DNA from: Amanita rubescens
Taxonomy: Eukaryota > Basidiomycota > Agaricomycetes > Agaricales > Amanitaceae
Reading direction: 5' to 3'
DNA: 64,000 nucleotides
Assembly (NCBI GenBank): GCA_015039365.1
Contig: WION01000012.1
Span: 372,001-436,000, forward strand
The notes below the pieces were generated by a model, which was not told the origin of the DNA, did not search any database, and saw only the letters and a list, made by a program, of their open reading frames with translations. The translations under genes were made by a program, and so were the position numbers. Shown in pieces: positions 10,617 to 23,680 of the stretch. The first letter of the stretch is position 1; every line of letters begins with the position of its first letter.

Positions 10617-12820
10617 ATGGCTTCGACAGAATTCAAGCTATCCAAGCGTAACGGTATCACTCGACGTGTAGTATTCCCCGAACGTCCCACATGGGAGGCT
10701 CTTGCCTCTCGTATCAGCGAGCTCTATGGCATACCCCTAGATCAGGTCGCTGTCTCATACTTGGACGCAGAAGACGACGAAGTTACACTAAACACTGAGG
10801 AAGAGCTGAAGCAATTTTACCAAACCTGCAAACCGTCTACCGCCATCAAGTTGTTTGTCCAGGATCTTGTTACTCTTCGCTCGGGGGCCACCAGTACTGG
10901 GTTGGCGCCAAAGGCTTATTTCCGCATTAACTCACATGGTCAGGAAGTTCCCATCGAGGACGAGTGGAACATCCCCGTCTGGGATGATGATGTGCTGATA
11001 CCAGAAGCCGTCCTCCGGTCGTCCCAGCATGGCTACATAGAAGAGTTAGGGAGCGACTCTTTGAGCACTCCTAAGCTACCATCTCTGACGTCAACTACGG
11101 GCGCAGCTAGTATAGACAAAGGAAAAGGAAAAGCCAGATCTGTTGGAGAAGTGGACAATTTGTCCAGTAATTCCGTCATTGGAGACATCCCTTCTTCAAA
11201 AAAGCCTATTCATGTCTACGATGTCAGCGGTTTTCAAAATCAGGATATCAGGACATCCTCTACGCCTGCCTTGGCGGAAAGCACTCCCAAGGCGCCGTTG
11301 AGCGAGGTTGAGGACACCTCCTTCGAAACCAAGGCTCTCGACATGCAGGATATTGTTGATGATCCTCCTTTGCCTGAAATCGAACCACACTCTTCTGCAT
11401 CATTACCAAATGATCTCTCCAATCTTTTTACCTCACTGTCCAATGTCATCTCGTCCCATCCGCAAGTCTCAGAGGCCTTCCGCAATATTGTTCGCAATGC
11501 TTCTAATGGGACATATTGGAGAGCACACAGAGCTGCCATATCACAAGCCGCCGCGGAGGTATCTCAGGCTTCTGAAACCGTTATGCAGGATGTATTCCAT
11601 GATGCTGAAGTGGATGCAGGCCGACGAGTTTTTAGCGCCCTCGACGCGCTTTTTCGCTCGTTATCGCAGGTAACCGGACGAGAAACCGAGCCCGGTTCTT
11701 CAACTGAGCCCACGCCGGGGAACGAAGATGGTGATACAGCCGCTCGACTTTCGTCGCCTACGCCAGAGCCTCCCACTGCATCTGATGATAAGGAAAATAC
11801 AGAAGCCCTAAACAATACGCCGAAACAGGACAGGCCTACATTCAGTGGGCGTACAACTGAATGGCAGTCGTTTCTCGCTCCGATGCCCCCTCCTCTACGC
11901 GGGCCCCACATGCCGCCAATGCACTTCTTCCCCCCGCCGCCGCCACCACCGCCACCACCACATCATCCTATGCCTCCATTCATCCCCCCTCCAGCGACTG
12001 GAGTTCCTCCTCCATTCCCTCCGCTTCACGCCATGCCGTCCACCTCCGGACCATTCTCTCCTTTCCATATGGCACCGCCCACTCCAGCCTCGCCCAGACA
12101 TGCGGAGTTACCTTCGCGAATGTATTTCGATCCAGGTAACGGCCCCCCTTCTCCTACCGGCCCTCATACGGCGGAGATGGCTGAGCTCAAGGCTAAAGTT
12201 CACGCGGCAAAGAGCATGTATAGAGCGGAAAAGGCCCGTTACCTTCAAGAACGAGAGCAAGCACGAAAGCGTGAGAAGGGCAGATCTGGTTTTGGCGCTG
12301 AACAGTCAGTCACTCTGTTTTATTTGCTATGTACTTAATAATGTATTGTACAGGAGCGACGCAGAGGAGACAAAGCCATTCGAGGGGCTTCAATCTATGA
12401 TAGATGCTGGGGAAGGACCAGTATCGCAAGTCGTTAGCAACGCGAGGGGTCCTTTTCCTCAGATTGGGATGATAAGTATACCAGGGCCTTTTTCACCAGT
12501 TTGGCGCCACGCGTCGTTCCGTGATGGTGTCGATGATTTTCGTTCTCGTGCTGTGAAGAGAATATGCAAGCAACTAGCAGATGTGAGTCGAGGATAATGC
12601 CCTCACTTAGCATAGCGATCTTATAATTGGTTGTCAGATGGGCTTCACGGAAAATCAACACCCAGGGCTAGCCAACAAGGTTTCCTCTCGGCTGCCGCCG
12701 AACGGAAGCGTAACGAAGGAGATTGAAGATGGGATTGTGACTAGCCTTTTGGAAGAATTGCTTCCGCTGACCTCGCCCGTCGCATCAGGTTCAGGATTGA
12801 GATCAAGAGGCAGGAATTAG
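10617..12820 (+). CDS. PB1-domain scaffold protein with proline-rich middle and UBA-like C-terminus
   Basis: The first 85 residues form a PB1 domain: KLSKRNGITRRVVFPERPTW with the basic cluster, then the acidic OPCA-like SYLDAEDDEVTLNTEEEL. PB1 domains pair with each other in signalling and autophagy adaptors. A long low-complexity acidic/serine region follows, then a proline/histidine run near residues 440-470, a coiled, Lys/Glu-rich segment (ELKAKVHAAKSMYRAEKARY), and after two introns (about 12306-12352 and 12582-12637) a C-terminus KQLADMGFTENQHPGLANK that resembles a UBA domain. PB1 plus UBA recalls NBR1/p62 selective-autophagy receptors, but no ZZ zinc finger or FW domain is seen. Function is inferred only. 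The large exon 10617-12305 is a single clean frame. Confidence 0.7.
11928..11968 (+). repeat. Low-complexity CCG/CCA run coding polyproline-histidine
   Basis: A near-pure CCN triplet run inside the PB1-protein exon encodes about ten prolines followed by two histidines. Such runs are length-unstable and may bind SH3/WW-type partners. Confidence 0.8.
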
Positions 12821-13920
12821 GCTGATAATATAGGACAAATTCCAATTTTGTACTTGTAGCTGATTTTGGTGTAAGCTTTGTATGACTGTTGATGTAACCC
12901 AGCAAATTTTGACTTGTTTTCTTGTAAGACGTCATCGCAACCGAAAAAACCGCAAAAACGTGTTCAAGGAAAATGCCGAGGTGGACACCAACCAATGTTC
13001 GCTGCTTGATGGTGCGATTAATGTGTCCCAAGTGAGAGCGTAAGTGTCTGAAACAAGCCCATGAACGTGTTATAGTGCCCAGCAACAGCGGCCTTGTTGC
13101 CCGGACCGTGAACAAAGACGGAAATCCCGCAAATCGTGAGCCATGTGAGCCGCCTTCGGTGCCATGTTTTTTTCTTGTCGGCCACGCTTCCTTTGTCCAC
13201 CGAAAACTAAACGGAGTTTGCAGGTAGGGTGCCTATGTGACTCATAGCCAATGAGCTTTTTCCAAGGATAATCGTAATCAGCGCGGAGTCGGACGACAGG
13301 AAATTCACAAAGCTCCGGATGTCAGGGCTCTCAAGCGATCAAGATGAAAGAAAACCGATTCCCGAGAATATTTAAGCGCCCGGGCGGGTCTGAGCGAGAC
13401 TCGTTCAAATTTCCTCTCTGCCTTGGGTTTTTATCCGCAAGTTGTGACAAGCGATTACTAAACTTGTGGGTGTTTCGTTTATTTTGTGGGTGCAAGCTTT
13501 ATTTGTTCGATCAACATGTTCCTACAACGCGCGTTGTCTGTTTCCTTGTGAACAAGGTTTCCATGAATATTTTGTCCTGATCCCTGTTTTCTTGTTCGAT
13601 AGATCCATATATATCCTCAGTTCTTGAGGTTGGCTGTCCATTTGTTGTATCCGGAGACCTTGTTCCTGTCCCCCAATGTGCGTCACGATGTCACCCGCTG
13701 TTCGACCAGAACACCGGCAAGTCGGTTGTGATTCTATCGATTCCCTCCGGATTTGTTTTCTTACGACCCTTTTTCTCGCCCTAGCCCAGCCGTCCATTGA
13801 CACCGTCTATATTTAAAAAGACTTCTTTCCTTTCTGAGGCGTCAATACTTTCGTTGCAGTGAGTGACTCCCCCCCTTCCGCACTACTTTTCAACATTCAC
13901 CCTTACATACTCTCCAGCCA
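12821..13920. other. Intergenic region, no gene recognised
   Basis: About 1.1 kb between the PB1 gene and the F-box gene. Only short frames of non-coding character are present. A TATATTTAAAAAG stretch at about 13808-13820 is a reasonable core promoter for the F-box gene at 13921. Confidence 0.5.
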
Positions 13921-15560
13921 TGGCCGTCGAACCGTCACATTATCCTCACACTCTTCCGGTATCATTTGCCGAAACTTATCAAAAGCATTTTGAGCGTTCC
14001 CGCGTGATCAGGGAAAAAGTCCTGCTCGAAATGGACCCCAGGCCACTTACCAAGGCCGAGATAAACGCTATACACAACGATACCCTCCATCGGATTCACC
14101 ACATCAACGAGCTGCAAGCCGTCATCGATACTCATCGCCCCCGCCATGACTCTGAAATCTACGAGCACCTGTACGATGCCCGTGTAGAATTCTGGTTTCG
14201 ATTTTACCGCACCTTCAGAATCAACGACCTACCGGTAGAGGTGCTCGTCAACATTTTCCGGTTCGTTGCATGGGCATCAGTAACCCCACCCATGAGCATC
14301 GCCGCACGCCTTACATTGACGTCGGTATGCCGCCTGTGGCGGGAGGTGGCCGTTTCAGATTCGACGCTCTGGAATGCCATATGGTTCCGTGACCCTCCTC
14401 CCTTCAACCGTTCCTTGGAATGGCTCACAAGGGCCGGGTCGACATCCTTGGATGTCCGGATCACCGATCTTCCAAAACTATACTTTTGATGGTACCAACC
14501 ATGGCAGACCTATTAGACAAGTTGTTCGTCAAGATCGGCCAAATTCGTATCTTACTTCTCATCCTCAATGGAAGAGAGGCTACGCAGATCGCTCTCGAGA
14601 AGTTTCGCCTCTTCGGTGCTCAGAAATGTCCCTTGGCATTGCAACGTCTTGAGCTGCATTGCTATAATAAAGACCCTTTCCCCGAACACCCGGTGGATAA
14701 CCAGTTCCCGCCATTGTTTGGGGGAGCCTCTGTACCCACTTTGAAATACATTTCCTTGACTGGCGTATACCTCGACTGGAAAAAATCTCTGCTCACGAAT
14801 CTCACCATACTCGACATCCGCTCCGTACCTTTCAGTCAAGCTCCTGACCTGCTCCACTTTAGAGCCATGCTTGCCAATTCGCCCAATCTTTGGAAGCTAT
14901 GTTTGCACAATGGAGGTCCTCAGTGGGACGGGAAGTGCCCAGCACTCATGCCCATCTCGCTACCCAACCTAAAAGTCTTGGTCTTGGCAGGCTTCACCGT
15001 TTCCTATGCCACGTACTTGATATATCAAATCACCGCTCCTAACGTGCGGGATTTAACGCTGGGGAACTTAGTGGGCGAAGACTACACTCCACTGTACCGC
15101 AACATAACGATGAAGGCACGCTTCCCTCACATACGAATATTAACCTTCTATTCGTCTGAAGTCGTACCCGACCAGTGGATGGTCAGATGGCTCACGTCCA
15201 TGCCCGAGCTAGTCTATCTCCGCCTTCTGAATGTCCAGCCACTCTTTCTCTATTTTTTCCTCAATCGCGCCGATCCCCCTCTGAGGCGACAAGGGATAGA
15301 CAAGAAACTCTGTACCGCCACTGACAGTTGTCTGTCCGAATCTTTCAGTCTTAGACTTGCAGCTAGTTGATCCGGATGCCATCATTGGTTGGATCACTCA
15401 TAGACAGAGGCTGGGTCGTCCTATCAGGAAAATCTACATATCCGAGCAAATGTCGGATAAGATGACAGTACAGCATTATAAAAGTATGAGGGAGTTGGCG
15501 CCAATTTTCCGATTGGAATATGGTGCAAAGACTGAAGAAGAGGATATACTACAGCGTTGA
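13921..15560 (+). CDS. F-box protein with leucine-rich-like C-terminus, frame broken three times
   Basis: F-box proteins select substrates for SCF ubiquitin ligases; Agaricomycetes carry hundreds. A start at 13921 gives MAVEPSHYPHTLPVSFAETY, a helical segment, then the F-box INDLPVEVLVNIFRFVAW with LTSVCRLWREVAVSDSTLWN. The C-terminal part has the hydrophobic repeats of such proteins (SVPTLKYISLTGVYLDW, LPNLKVLVLAGFTVSY, MPELVYLRLLNVQPLF). Continuity needs three single-base corrections, near 14475 (A-run), 14503 and 15322; each is one extra base, giving NYTFDGTTMADLLDKLF and CPNLSVLDLQLVDPDAIIGW. No introns are evident. It could be an expressed gene with sequence errors or one of the many decaying F-box copies. 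Target unknown. Confidence 0.7.
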
Positions 15561-15913
15561 ATTTTTCGGGTACCCGTGTGTCGAGTTACCTTTCATCGAT
15601 CTCCAGGACTTTTAGGAAGAATCATCTAGTGCTTTTCTGGGACGCTACCATTGTATTCAACAATAGTTGAACTTTTGACATCTTTCATACCATCTTTCAT
15701 TCATGCTTGGACAACCTTTTTTGTAGATGTAACATTACATGCCTTGCGTCGCAAAATGTTCTAGATCTGTTGCATGCGAAACATTCTAGAGCTGCAGTAC
15801 GTTAAGTGATAAATTGAAAAGAGAATTATAAGAACAATGAATGCAAAGTGACGTATAGGCATGGACATGCTTATTGGGAACCGTGAAAGATATATACGTG
15901 GATGAGATATCGA
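15561..15913. other. Convergent 3' spacer, nothing recognised
   Basis: About 350 bp between two converging genes. It holds two near-copies of an ATTCTAGA-type 10-mer (about 15748-15795) but no coding signal. Confidence 0.4.
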
Positions 15914-18900
15914 TTAACTCTGTGGTTTTTTCCGTTTTTTGCCTTGGGGTGAGGCGGTTTCTGGGGGTACAGGGGATGATGTAGATACGATGGTGATGGC
16001 AGACGGTGGTGGCTTCCCGCCTATTGATTTTTGTGTTAAGGAACCGTTGGCCTTGGGGGTAGAGGTGACGGGTGGCGTGGAGGGATGGTGAGATTTGCCA
16101 TTGACCAAAACTTTTGGTTGTACGTTTACTTTACCGTTTGTATTCACGCTCGGCGTTGAATACTTGTCTGTGAGAAATACTGTCAATGAATGGATTTGAG
16201 GTTGAATGATCGTACATACAACCGATGGTATGTGACTTGAACAAATTCACTAAAACGCCCAACTCCTCTTGACCGATGTGGCGCGTCTTATGCTCTGGCG
16301 TGGTGGCGACTTCCGGGGCGTCAAATTCCATATCTACATCCTCATCCTCATCGACTACTTGTGCAGCCGATCCACCGGTTGGAGTCTTGTGCACGAAGTC
16401 TTCCATGATGGATTCAAAGACACTGGACATTGGTGGCAACAGGTGTGACGGTCCGTCAAATACAGAAACGGGAGCTCTTGGACGAGGAATCACTGCGGTT
16501 GAAAACGACGATTGGACAGGCTGTTCAGAAGCCCCACGGTCAAATGCAGATACGCCAAATATGTCCTGGAACAGAGTACGTTTATGGTTGACCGTATCTG
16601 CGGAAATTTTATTGCTATCGGAGCCCTCAACCCGAGGCCGGAAGGATTGTTCACCGAAAGAAACGACGGCCCAGTTGGTTGTTATACCAATGAAGCTGAA
16701 CCGTTCTTGCGATGGAGTGTAAGGTACGACGGCATGAAAAGTATATGGGATGGTCTGTCTGTTTGTAGGTGAGGGCGACCTGGCGTCGAAAGTGAGTGCT
16801 ATCGTCTTGCTGCTAGCCGCGGTCGAGTATCTGTAGAAGATGGCAAAGGATTCTTCATGGGCGTGCGAAATAACCTGTTGTATTGGCATGGGAGTGCGAT
16901 ACAACCATCGTGCTTGAAGCGTCAATGTCAACCGATGAACATTTGACTGTAAACGTGAACCTACCCGATTGCAAAACAAGATCCCACAGCACAACCTCTT
17001 GCGAGCCAACAATGACAAGATAGCGGCCTCTACCAACGAAACACACAGCTTTAGTTACAGGGCATTCGGGTGAGCTAATCGTTTCGCGTATGACATTGGA
17101 TTCGGGATCGTAGATGGCTACATGCGGACCCAGGGAGATAGCTAACAATGACGAATCGAATGACCACGATAGAGATTTAGGCATTTCAGAACGGATGTTG
17201 AATGTTGAACGATTTGCCCAAAAGTCTGGAAGCGTACATCGGTAAGTGGCGAACGAAGATCGCAAAAACAACTTACCGTCCGTCTCTCCTGCTCTATTCT
17301 TAACTGTGCGCACACCCCAAATCTTTGCATTTCCATCTTCACCAGCGGTTGCAAGATACACAGGGGAAGAGGAGCTAAAAGAAAGGTCGGTGACCCTTCC
17401 CAAACCATGAGGCCGATCTACTCTGGTATTGAGTATCCAATGGCCAGACTTCCGATCCCACCACCATATCTTGAGGTATCTTTCACCATGAAACACTTCA
17501 TCTTCCTCGCGCGCATCTACTGTAGCCATCCATTCTCCGGAGGGGGAAACAACAACCCTTTCCACCCGAGGGGGCTCTATGGGCTTCTCATCGCGCCTTG
17601 ACACCCTATTGGAAGGTGTTACTTCGAGTTCGTACAGTAGTTTTGATGACGACGGTGAGTATATCTGAAGGGTGGAGGGGTGGGAAGAAGGTAAAATAAG
17701 AGTCGAGGAAGTGGTATGCGCGGCGATGGGCGAGGTTATCTTGGATCCTATCAGTTCATGAGAAGGTGTGGGACCTTCCAAAAATCAGAACCATCAAAAT
17801 GTAATAACACGGAGCATCCATACCGAGCTTGATGCCTGAATAGCTTCTTGAGATTCTCAGCGATCCGGAACTAATGAAAGAATATGTTGCGTCTGCAAGC
17901 CCAACCAGGTATGACTCCTCTCCCGGCCCTCTTGATACGCCGAGCGTGCTTATTGGAGCGCCCAGCCGAGGTACAAACTCTTTTTTGCCTGAATGCAACT
18001 GCCATATGACAAGCACCGCTTCCTCGCCACCACTTAAAAGGTATGCGCCATTAGACGTGAAAGCAATGGAAGAAACGGCATGCGCGTGCCAATGAAACGA
18101 CATAGTTTGAGTGCGTTTCTCGACACCCTTCACGTTAACCGCGAGGTTTTCATTAAGACAGTACCAGAGGCGGATTACGCCTTTCTGGTCGCCGGTCGCA
18201 AAATAATCTTCAAAAGGATGGAATGCCATGCACGTTAAACGTTCAGGAGAGACGTATTTCACAAAGCCCGATTTTAATGAGGAAGTTGCAGCCACGTAGA
18301 CTTTGTGACTTGCTGTGGCGACAAGCCAGGTACCAGATGGCGAAAAGGCAAGACCAGTAGGAACTCGAGTTTGTCCAATGACAGTAATAACTGGCGATTT
18401 TCGACTTCCAGATTCCTGCGGCACGTTAGGATTCAATGATACTTGCAACACAATAGCGTCATCTGTTCAAATATACTTGAGTTGGCGCAATGACATATTT
18501 GAGACGATTTCCATTACCACTGTTTTTCTTTTCGAATGATTTTGCGGCCGCCACAAAAATTGAGTTTTTAAACTTTTCGTGAGCGCATATGCAGTGGATA
18601 GGTTGAGCAATGTCGATCGTTTGCAATAGAGTCGCGTCTAAGAAATCCCAGACCATGATTCGACCATCAAATGAACTGGTAATCAGTTGAAAGGCGTTCC
18701 ATGGGTTTAGCACGGCAGACGTAAGACTCGATTCGCTCGCGGGATTCGTTGATTGAGGAGGGGAGAGTGTTGATACTACCTGTCCGGTAGCAACAGAATA
18801 TATCCTGATCGACAACCCTACGAGTGAAAAAAAGTAGCTGTTGCGCTGAATCCTCAGTCACATGCGACAAATTAGCAAAGTGCGACATGCCTTCCGTCCT

Positions 18901-19142
18901 TGGTGTAAATTGGAGGTGTTCTGCTCGCAGATGGATCTGTCAGGATTGTCCAGTCCCATGCAATGCTTGATTTTTTACGCCCTGACGAGTGTGATGGATC
19001 CCGTATTCTCGAGTTTGTACATGGGCACACTCTCCCTCTCTTTTCCTTTTTGCTTCGCTCTCTTCGTCGATGGCTTTGCACGAGTCTCTGTATTTGGTGG
19101 TTCAGGGGCTTCCTGCAACTGGCGAGACTTTGATGCCGCCAT
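15914..19142 (-). CDS. NAN1: WD40 protein of the small-subunit processome (UTP17/NAN1, WDR75)
   Basis: NAN1/UTP17 belongs to the t-UTP/UtpA module that binds 5' ETS pre-rRNA in the nucleolus. The most diagnostic stretch is HWHAHAVSSIAFTSNGAYLL and LSGGEEAVLVIWQLHSGKKE, with further WD-like units (TSSFDGRIMVWDF, FATGDQKGVIRLWY, YLATAGEDGNAKIWG). The start at 19142 gives MAASKSRQLQEAPEPP and a basic, nucleolar-type N-terminus; then WDWTILTDPSASRTPPIYTK. The C-terminal tail is disordered and ends GKKRKKPQS, a likely nuclear signal. Introns are seen near 18882-18834, 18470-18450, 17800-17760, 17280-17230, 16960 and 16200-16160. Two +1 breaks occur, at TAAAAAA near 18979 and in a T7 run near 18826; both restore clean homology. 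An essential gene, so errors are likelier than decay. Confidence 0.88.
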
Positions 19143-19242
19143 TTAACAGACGAATATCACAAATTCATGTAACCGTGCAAAAAAAGCGAGCCAAACAAAG
19201 CAAAATGACCAAAACGGGATTTGATAAATATGACGTCTTTTG

Positions 19243-21364
19243 CTACTTGTATCCAATCAATACACGTAGAGTCCGACAAGGCTCCTGCGCTTCCTCAACA
19301 GCGGCTTTCTCACATGCCTCCATCAGATACTTTCGACGTTGAAATTCCTTCATGTACTCTACCTTCGACAGTGGCTCTTGTCGCGGTAGGTCGAAACCGC
19401 ACTCCGTCAGAGAGCTCCACATCGCTAATCGGGCCTGCACGTCGCTACAATCTCATACGTTAGGAAATTGCGGCACCATCGTCTCAAAATTATCATACCT
19501 ACGAAACCGCCCCAATAGCATTTCAAATTTCTGCCTAGCATGCAGCTCCCCCAATTCCTTATCATTCCAACCGAGAAGAGAAAGTTCATCCTTCTTGTTA
19601 CTCAGTCTGAACATCAACTCATCCCACATGGCTTCCTGACAAGCTAACACTGTTTGGTATGATTTGTAGAGTTGCATGGAGAGAGACCGCTCGTTCAACG
19701 CGTCGAGACGGTCGAGTGGAATAAGGGAATGAGGCCACTTGTTTTCTTTCTCGTCGTCGATGATAAACTTCTTGAACGGAGTGTTATCGTGGTAAGCGTG
19801 ATGAGAGGGTGACTGAGGGACAATCGCCCGCGCCGTAATCTCGTCTGTGTTTAGCGATGCCGGACCCAATGTTAACCGTGAGGGCGGCCTTTGGCACGCT
19901 CCGGGAAGCGGAGCATTATCGGATGTGTCACTTGGGGGGGCAGATGAAAACGAGTGGGAATGGGGATTGTTGGGAGTTGTCGAGCGCAGAGGTCTCTGTT
20001 GCGGATGGAGGAGCTAAATTATGGTTGATCATGTCAGAGAATGTTTGCTCAGGCAGCGGTTGTAACAGGGCTAGTGGGGGCATAGGAAATTGGATGACAG
20101 GCCCAATGACAACCTGCCTGAAGTAGGACGTAAAGTACCCCGGTAGTACAGCTGACCGTTAAGTTAGCAAATTCGACCGCATAGTGAGAGAATTGGCGAT
20201 TACCAGTCGGTTTAACGTGTATGAACCGCTCTTCAAAAACAGAGGCCATGAGCGACTCCAGCAAGGCATGATCATGCGTAAGCGCATTTTGGGAAGCAGC
20301 AGGTACGAACGGTAGAGGCTCATCGACCGAACTCTCTTGACGGGTATGGTCGCGTAAGGCCTTAGTAAACCACTTTGGCAGGAGCGGGAAGACGAAATCT
20401 AGAGATAATAAATACTTATCCAGTGCATTGAAAAGCAAATAAAAAATAACCTTCTTCGATAATTTCAATGGAACCACCGGGACGGAGGACACGATTCACT
20501 TCCTGGAATGATAAGATCATAATAAGCCTCCAATGCGTACGAAACTATCTATAGTTACGTTAAACAGATAATTCCACTGATGGAAATCAGCGAGGCCTGT
20601 CACAGGATCGGGATATGGTATTGACCTTATTTTCAGGCACCCCTTTCGCCACAAATTGGATGTGTATATGGTCAAACTCGTCCTCTTCAAACGGAAGCTG
20701 CGTCGTTAGACTAGACCAGTCACATCACGAAGGAAATACGATGATATAGATAAACATACATACAAGTTACCATGCCTCCACTTAACGCGTTTGCGTATGT
20801 TCGAGTCCAGTGATTCAATTGGGATTTGTACATTTACCAAGTCAAACCCAACCTACGCAACCCATGTCAAGGGGGGGCTTGTAACACGGATAGCACGGAA
20901 CATACGAACGTGCAGCTTGGCCACTCTTTGGCAGCGTGAACTATCCAAGTACCTGTCTGCAAGTCGTTTAATGTCAAGATATATTTATGCGATGTCCGTA
21001 CCCCACATCCCAAGTCCAGAACCCTGGAAGGTTCCTCCTTGAAATGGACGAACGAGGCAGCGTCCTTCAGAAAACGGATAAATTCATTGTCGAGTGCCTC
21101 GCTGTAAAATTTTCAGTGGTTTGTAACAGCAAGATGCATTACACACGTTTCCAACATATCTCTGTTGTAGGACATGGGATATGGTGCTTTCTCATTGTCA
21201 AATGAATGGTGTCGTTGACCATATCTGTGGACGAAATGTCCTTTTGGCTGGCCAGCCAGTCGTTTATCGTCAAGTGAGCGTCGATCTCGATCAGCTACGA
21301 AAGCAGTCGATGCAGCAGAAGATTGGGTCCGCTCTTTTCCCGCCTTGTCTAGAGAAATGTGCAT
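19243..21364 (-). CDS. SAM-dependent class I methyltransferase with long disordered C-terminal half
   Basis: Spliced exons give FVHFKEEPSRVLDLGCG then TGTWIVHAAKEWPSCTFV, i.e. motif I (LDLGCGTG) of class I methyltransferases, followed by VGFDLVNVQIPIESLDSNI and KRVKWRHGNL, and the post-domain segment with EEDFVFPLLPKWFTKALRD. After the fold comes a proline/serine-rich tail with ENKWPHSLIPLDRLDALNER and a final helix KVEYMKEFQRRKYLMEAC. Such roughly 600-residue methyltransferases are common in Agaricomycetes and mostly uncharacterised. The start is set at MHISLDKAGKERTQ (21364), where a Ser/Arg-rich leader begins; a shorter start is possible. Introns are frequent and no frame break was needed. 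It is divergent from GNL1 with about 240 bp between starts. Confidence 0.75.
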
Positions 21365-21606
21365 GGCAGGTGGAAAAGGTCTCAGTGCATGGCCGGAGTA
21401 AAGTCAAATATCCGAGGCCTTGAGAATCAGGAAGGCGATGCGAAACTTGATGTATATATACGACACCAAGATATGGCTGGAGGAATTCCAAACTTTGCCT
21501 CATTGTAATGATCCCGTCAAGATTCTTGTGACCAATCTAATAGCCGAGCTTGATACAATCTACACCAGCACAGCCACATGGTACGTAGTACTGTATCACC
21601 TCCTCA

Positions 21607-23680
21607 ATGCCGCCCCGCCGGAAACCCACTTCGACACGGCAGAAAAAAGCAGATCAAAAATTACGTCGAGCAATAAAACGAGGAGATGCTCCACCTCCGG
21701 AGCCGAAATCCGTTTCCCGGCCAGGTCCGAGTCGTTTGAGAGGAGAGGCAGCAAAGACTCGATCCACACAGATCGAATCTGTTAGGCGCTTACAATCAGC
21801 ATTTATGAAGATGCCTCCGGAGTTTCTTGAGAAAACAAAAATCATTGCCTCCACAATTCCAGTTGCTCGACCGATCGCGAACGCTAACGTTTTGTACAGT
21901 GTTGGACAAGTGTCGCAAGACCTACCTCGTCTAACATGCCCACGTCGCCCAAAATGGCGTTTCGACATGTCAAAGAAAGAGGTTGAGCATAACGAAGAGG
22001 GTCTGTTCAAAAAATGGTTGGAGCAAGCGGACAAAAATTTTCAAGCTTGGCAAGAATCAGCACAGTCAGAGTCGCCATCTTACTTCGAACGAAACGTCGA
22101 AGTTTGGCGGCAGCTGTACGTGTTGCGCCTCATTGGTGCGAATCTTCTCTGCTCATCCAGTCCTGTCGTATAGCTGGCGCGTCACCGAGATTTCACAAAT
22201 CATTCTCGTCCTACTCGATTCTCGCTGCCCTTTGCTACACTATCCACCCTCCCTCCATGACTATTTAGCCAATCGAAAAGTGATATTCGTTTTGACAAAG
22301 GTGGACATCACGGGTCCTACCTGCGCTAAAGTCTGGTCAGATTTTCTCCATACTCGATATCCAGAAACTCGGATCGTACAAGTGGAATCTTACATACAAA
22401 AAAGGACAAGTGCAGCCCAAGGCCCCTCACGATTAGAACCGCATATACCAACGGAGTTCAGAGATGAGCTAGTGAAAGCCATCAAAGCGACTCATACAGC
22501 CCTGCTCGAGCCTACCGGCGGATGTTAGGTCCAACCCATCTCGACTCCAGGCATGGAAAGCGCCTGTCAGACGTGATATCAATTGGGAATTACTCAGTCA
22601 CGAGACATCTGTAAAGGCAAGTATTTCCCGATCCACGAAGGAGGACGAGCATGAAGATCCCGAAGAACTCAACCAAGCAGATGATCTCGAGTACCTTACC
22701 ATTGGATTAATTGGTCTGTAGAACTAAGTCCGCCTTACCCGAGTCATGGGCTGACGAGTTTTTAGGCCAGCCAAACGTCGGAAAATCTTCGCTATTAAAC
22801 GCGCTCTTTGGCCAGCCGAAGGTTAAAGCATCCAAAACTCCTGGAAAGGTAGGCATCTGATCGAATTATCTCAATCGTCTCACCCGCTTCCAGACGAAAC
22901 ACTTCCAAACTATGTTTTGGACCCCTGAGATCCGCCTTGTGGACTGCCCAGGACTGGTTATGCCAAATTACTTACCTATGGAGCTACAGGTCTGAAGTCT
23001 CACATTCACACAATTTAGATTGATGACCCCTCCTCAGGTTCTATGCGGTATCTTACCTATATCACGCATTTCTGCAGTGCCTGCGTGTATTCATTTTGCC
23101 GCCAATTTACTTCCATTAGAACGCATTTTCGCTCTAATCCACCCAAACTCTGCCTCGGACCCCACTCAAGACAAAAGAACGTGGCGAGAGGGTATGACAC
23201 CCCCTTCTGGCACAACGAAAGTTCAAACATGGACGGCAATGGACATGCTGGTCGCCCATGCCAATGCCAAGGGCTGGGTAACTGCCAAGGCAGCTAGACC
23301 GGATGTACACCGAGCCGGAAACCACAGTGAGTTGGGGGGATTCCAATGCAAGTACCTGTGTTGATCGTCGCCCTTCAGTTCTACGACTTCTTGCTGAAGG
23401 TGGGATCGGCTGGTCATTCTGGCCACCTGGAACAGATGAGAATATCGTCATTAAAGAGAATGGGGACGGGAATGGCATATGGATCCCACGTCTTAGTGTC
23501 CTCGACGAAGAGGACGAGGACGAGGAAGAGGAAGAGGAAGAGAAACCTCTCGAAGAAAGAGGGGGCGAGCATACCGAATCTGAAGAAGAATCGAGCGAGG
23601 AAGATGCATTCCAACCGATGGGAAGATTCAATGCTCTTTCCATCGACAACGAGGAGTCGGAAGATGAAGAGAGCAGCTGA
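21607..23680 (+). CDS. GNL1: Circularly permuted GTPase, GNL1-like (MMR1/HSR1 family)
   Basis: A YRG/YawG-type GTPase in which the G motifs appear in the order G4-G5-G1-G2-G3. Visible are G4 in VIFVLTKVDITG, G1 in IGLIGQPNVGKSSLLNALFG, and G3 in IRLVDCPGLVMPNYLPMEL. The N-terminus is basic (MPPRRKPTSTRQKKADQKLR) and the C-terminus a strongly acidic Glu/Asp tail, as in GNL1 proteins linked to ribosome biogenesis. Exons run about 21607-22128, 22173-22710, 22767-22848, 22894-22990, 23038-23326 and 23379-23680. Near 22513 one extra base breaks the frame inside ALLEP/PADVRSNPSRL. LSG1 is the alternative family, but GNL1 fits the N-terminal and post-G3 sequence better. Confidence 0.85.

Noticed and set aside
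15745..15800. Heat-shock-element-like pair of TTCTAGA words
   Set aside because: Spacing and inverted GAA units do not fit an HSE, and the site lies between two gene 3' ends.
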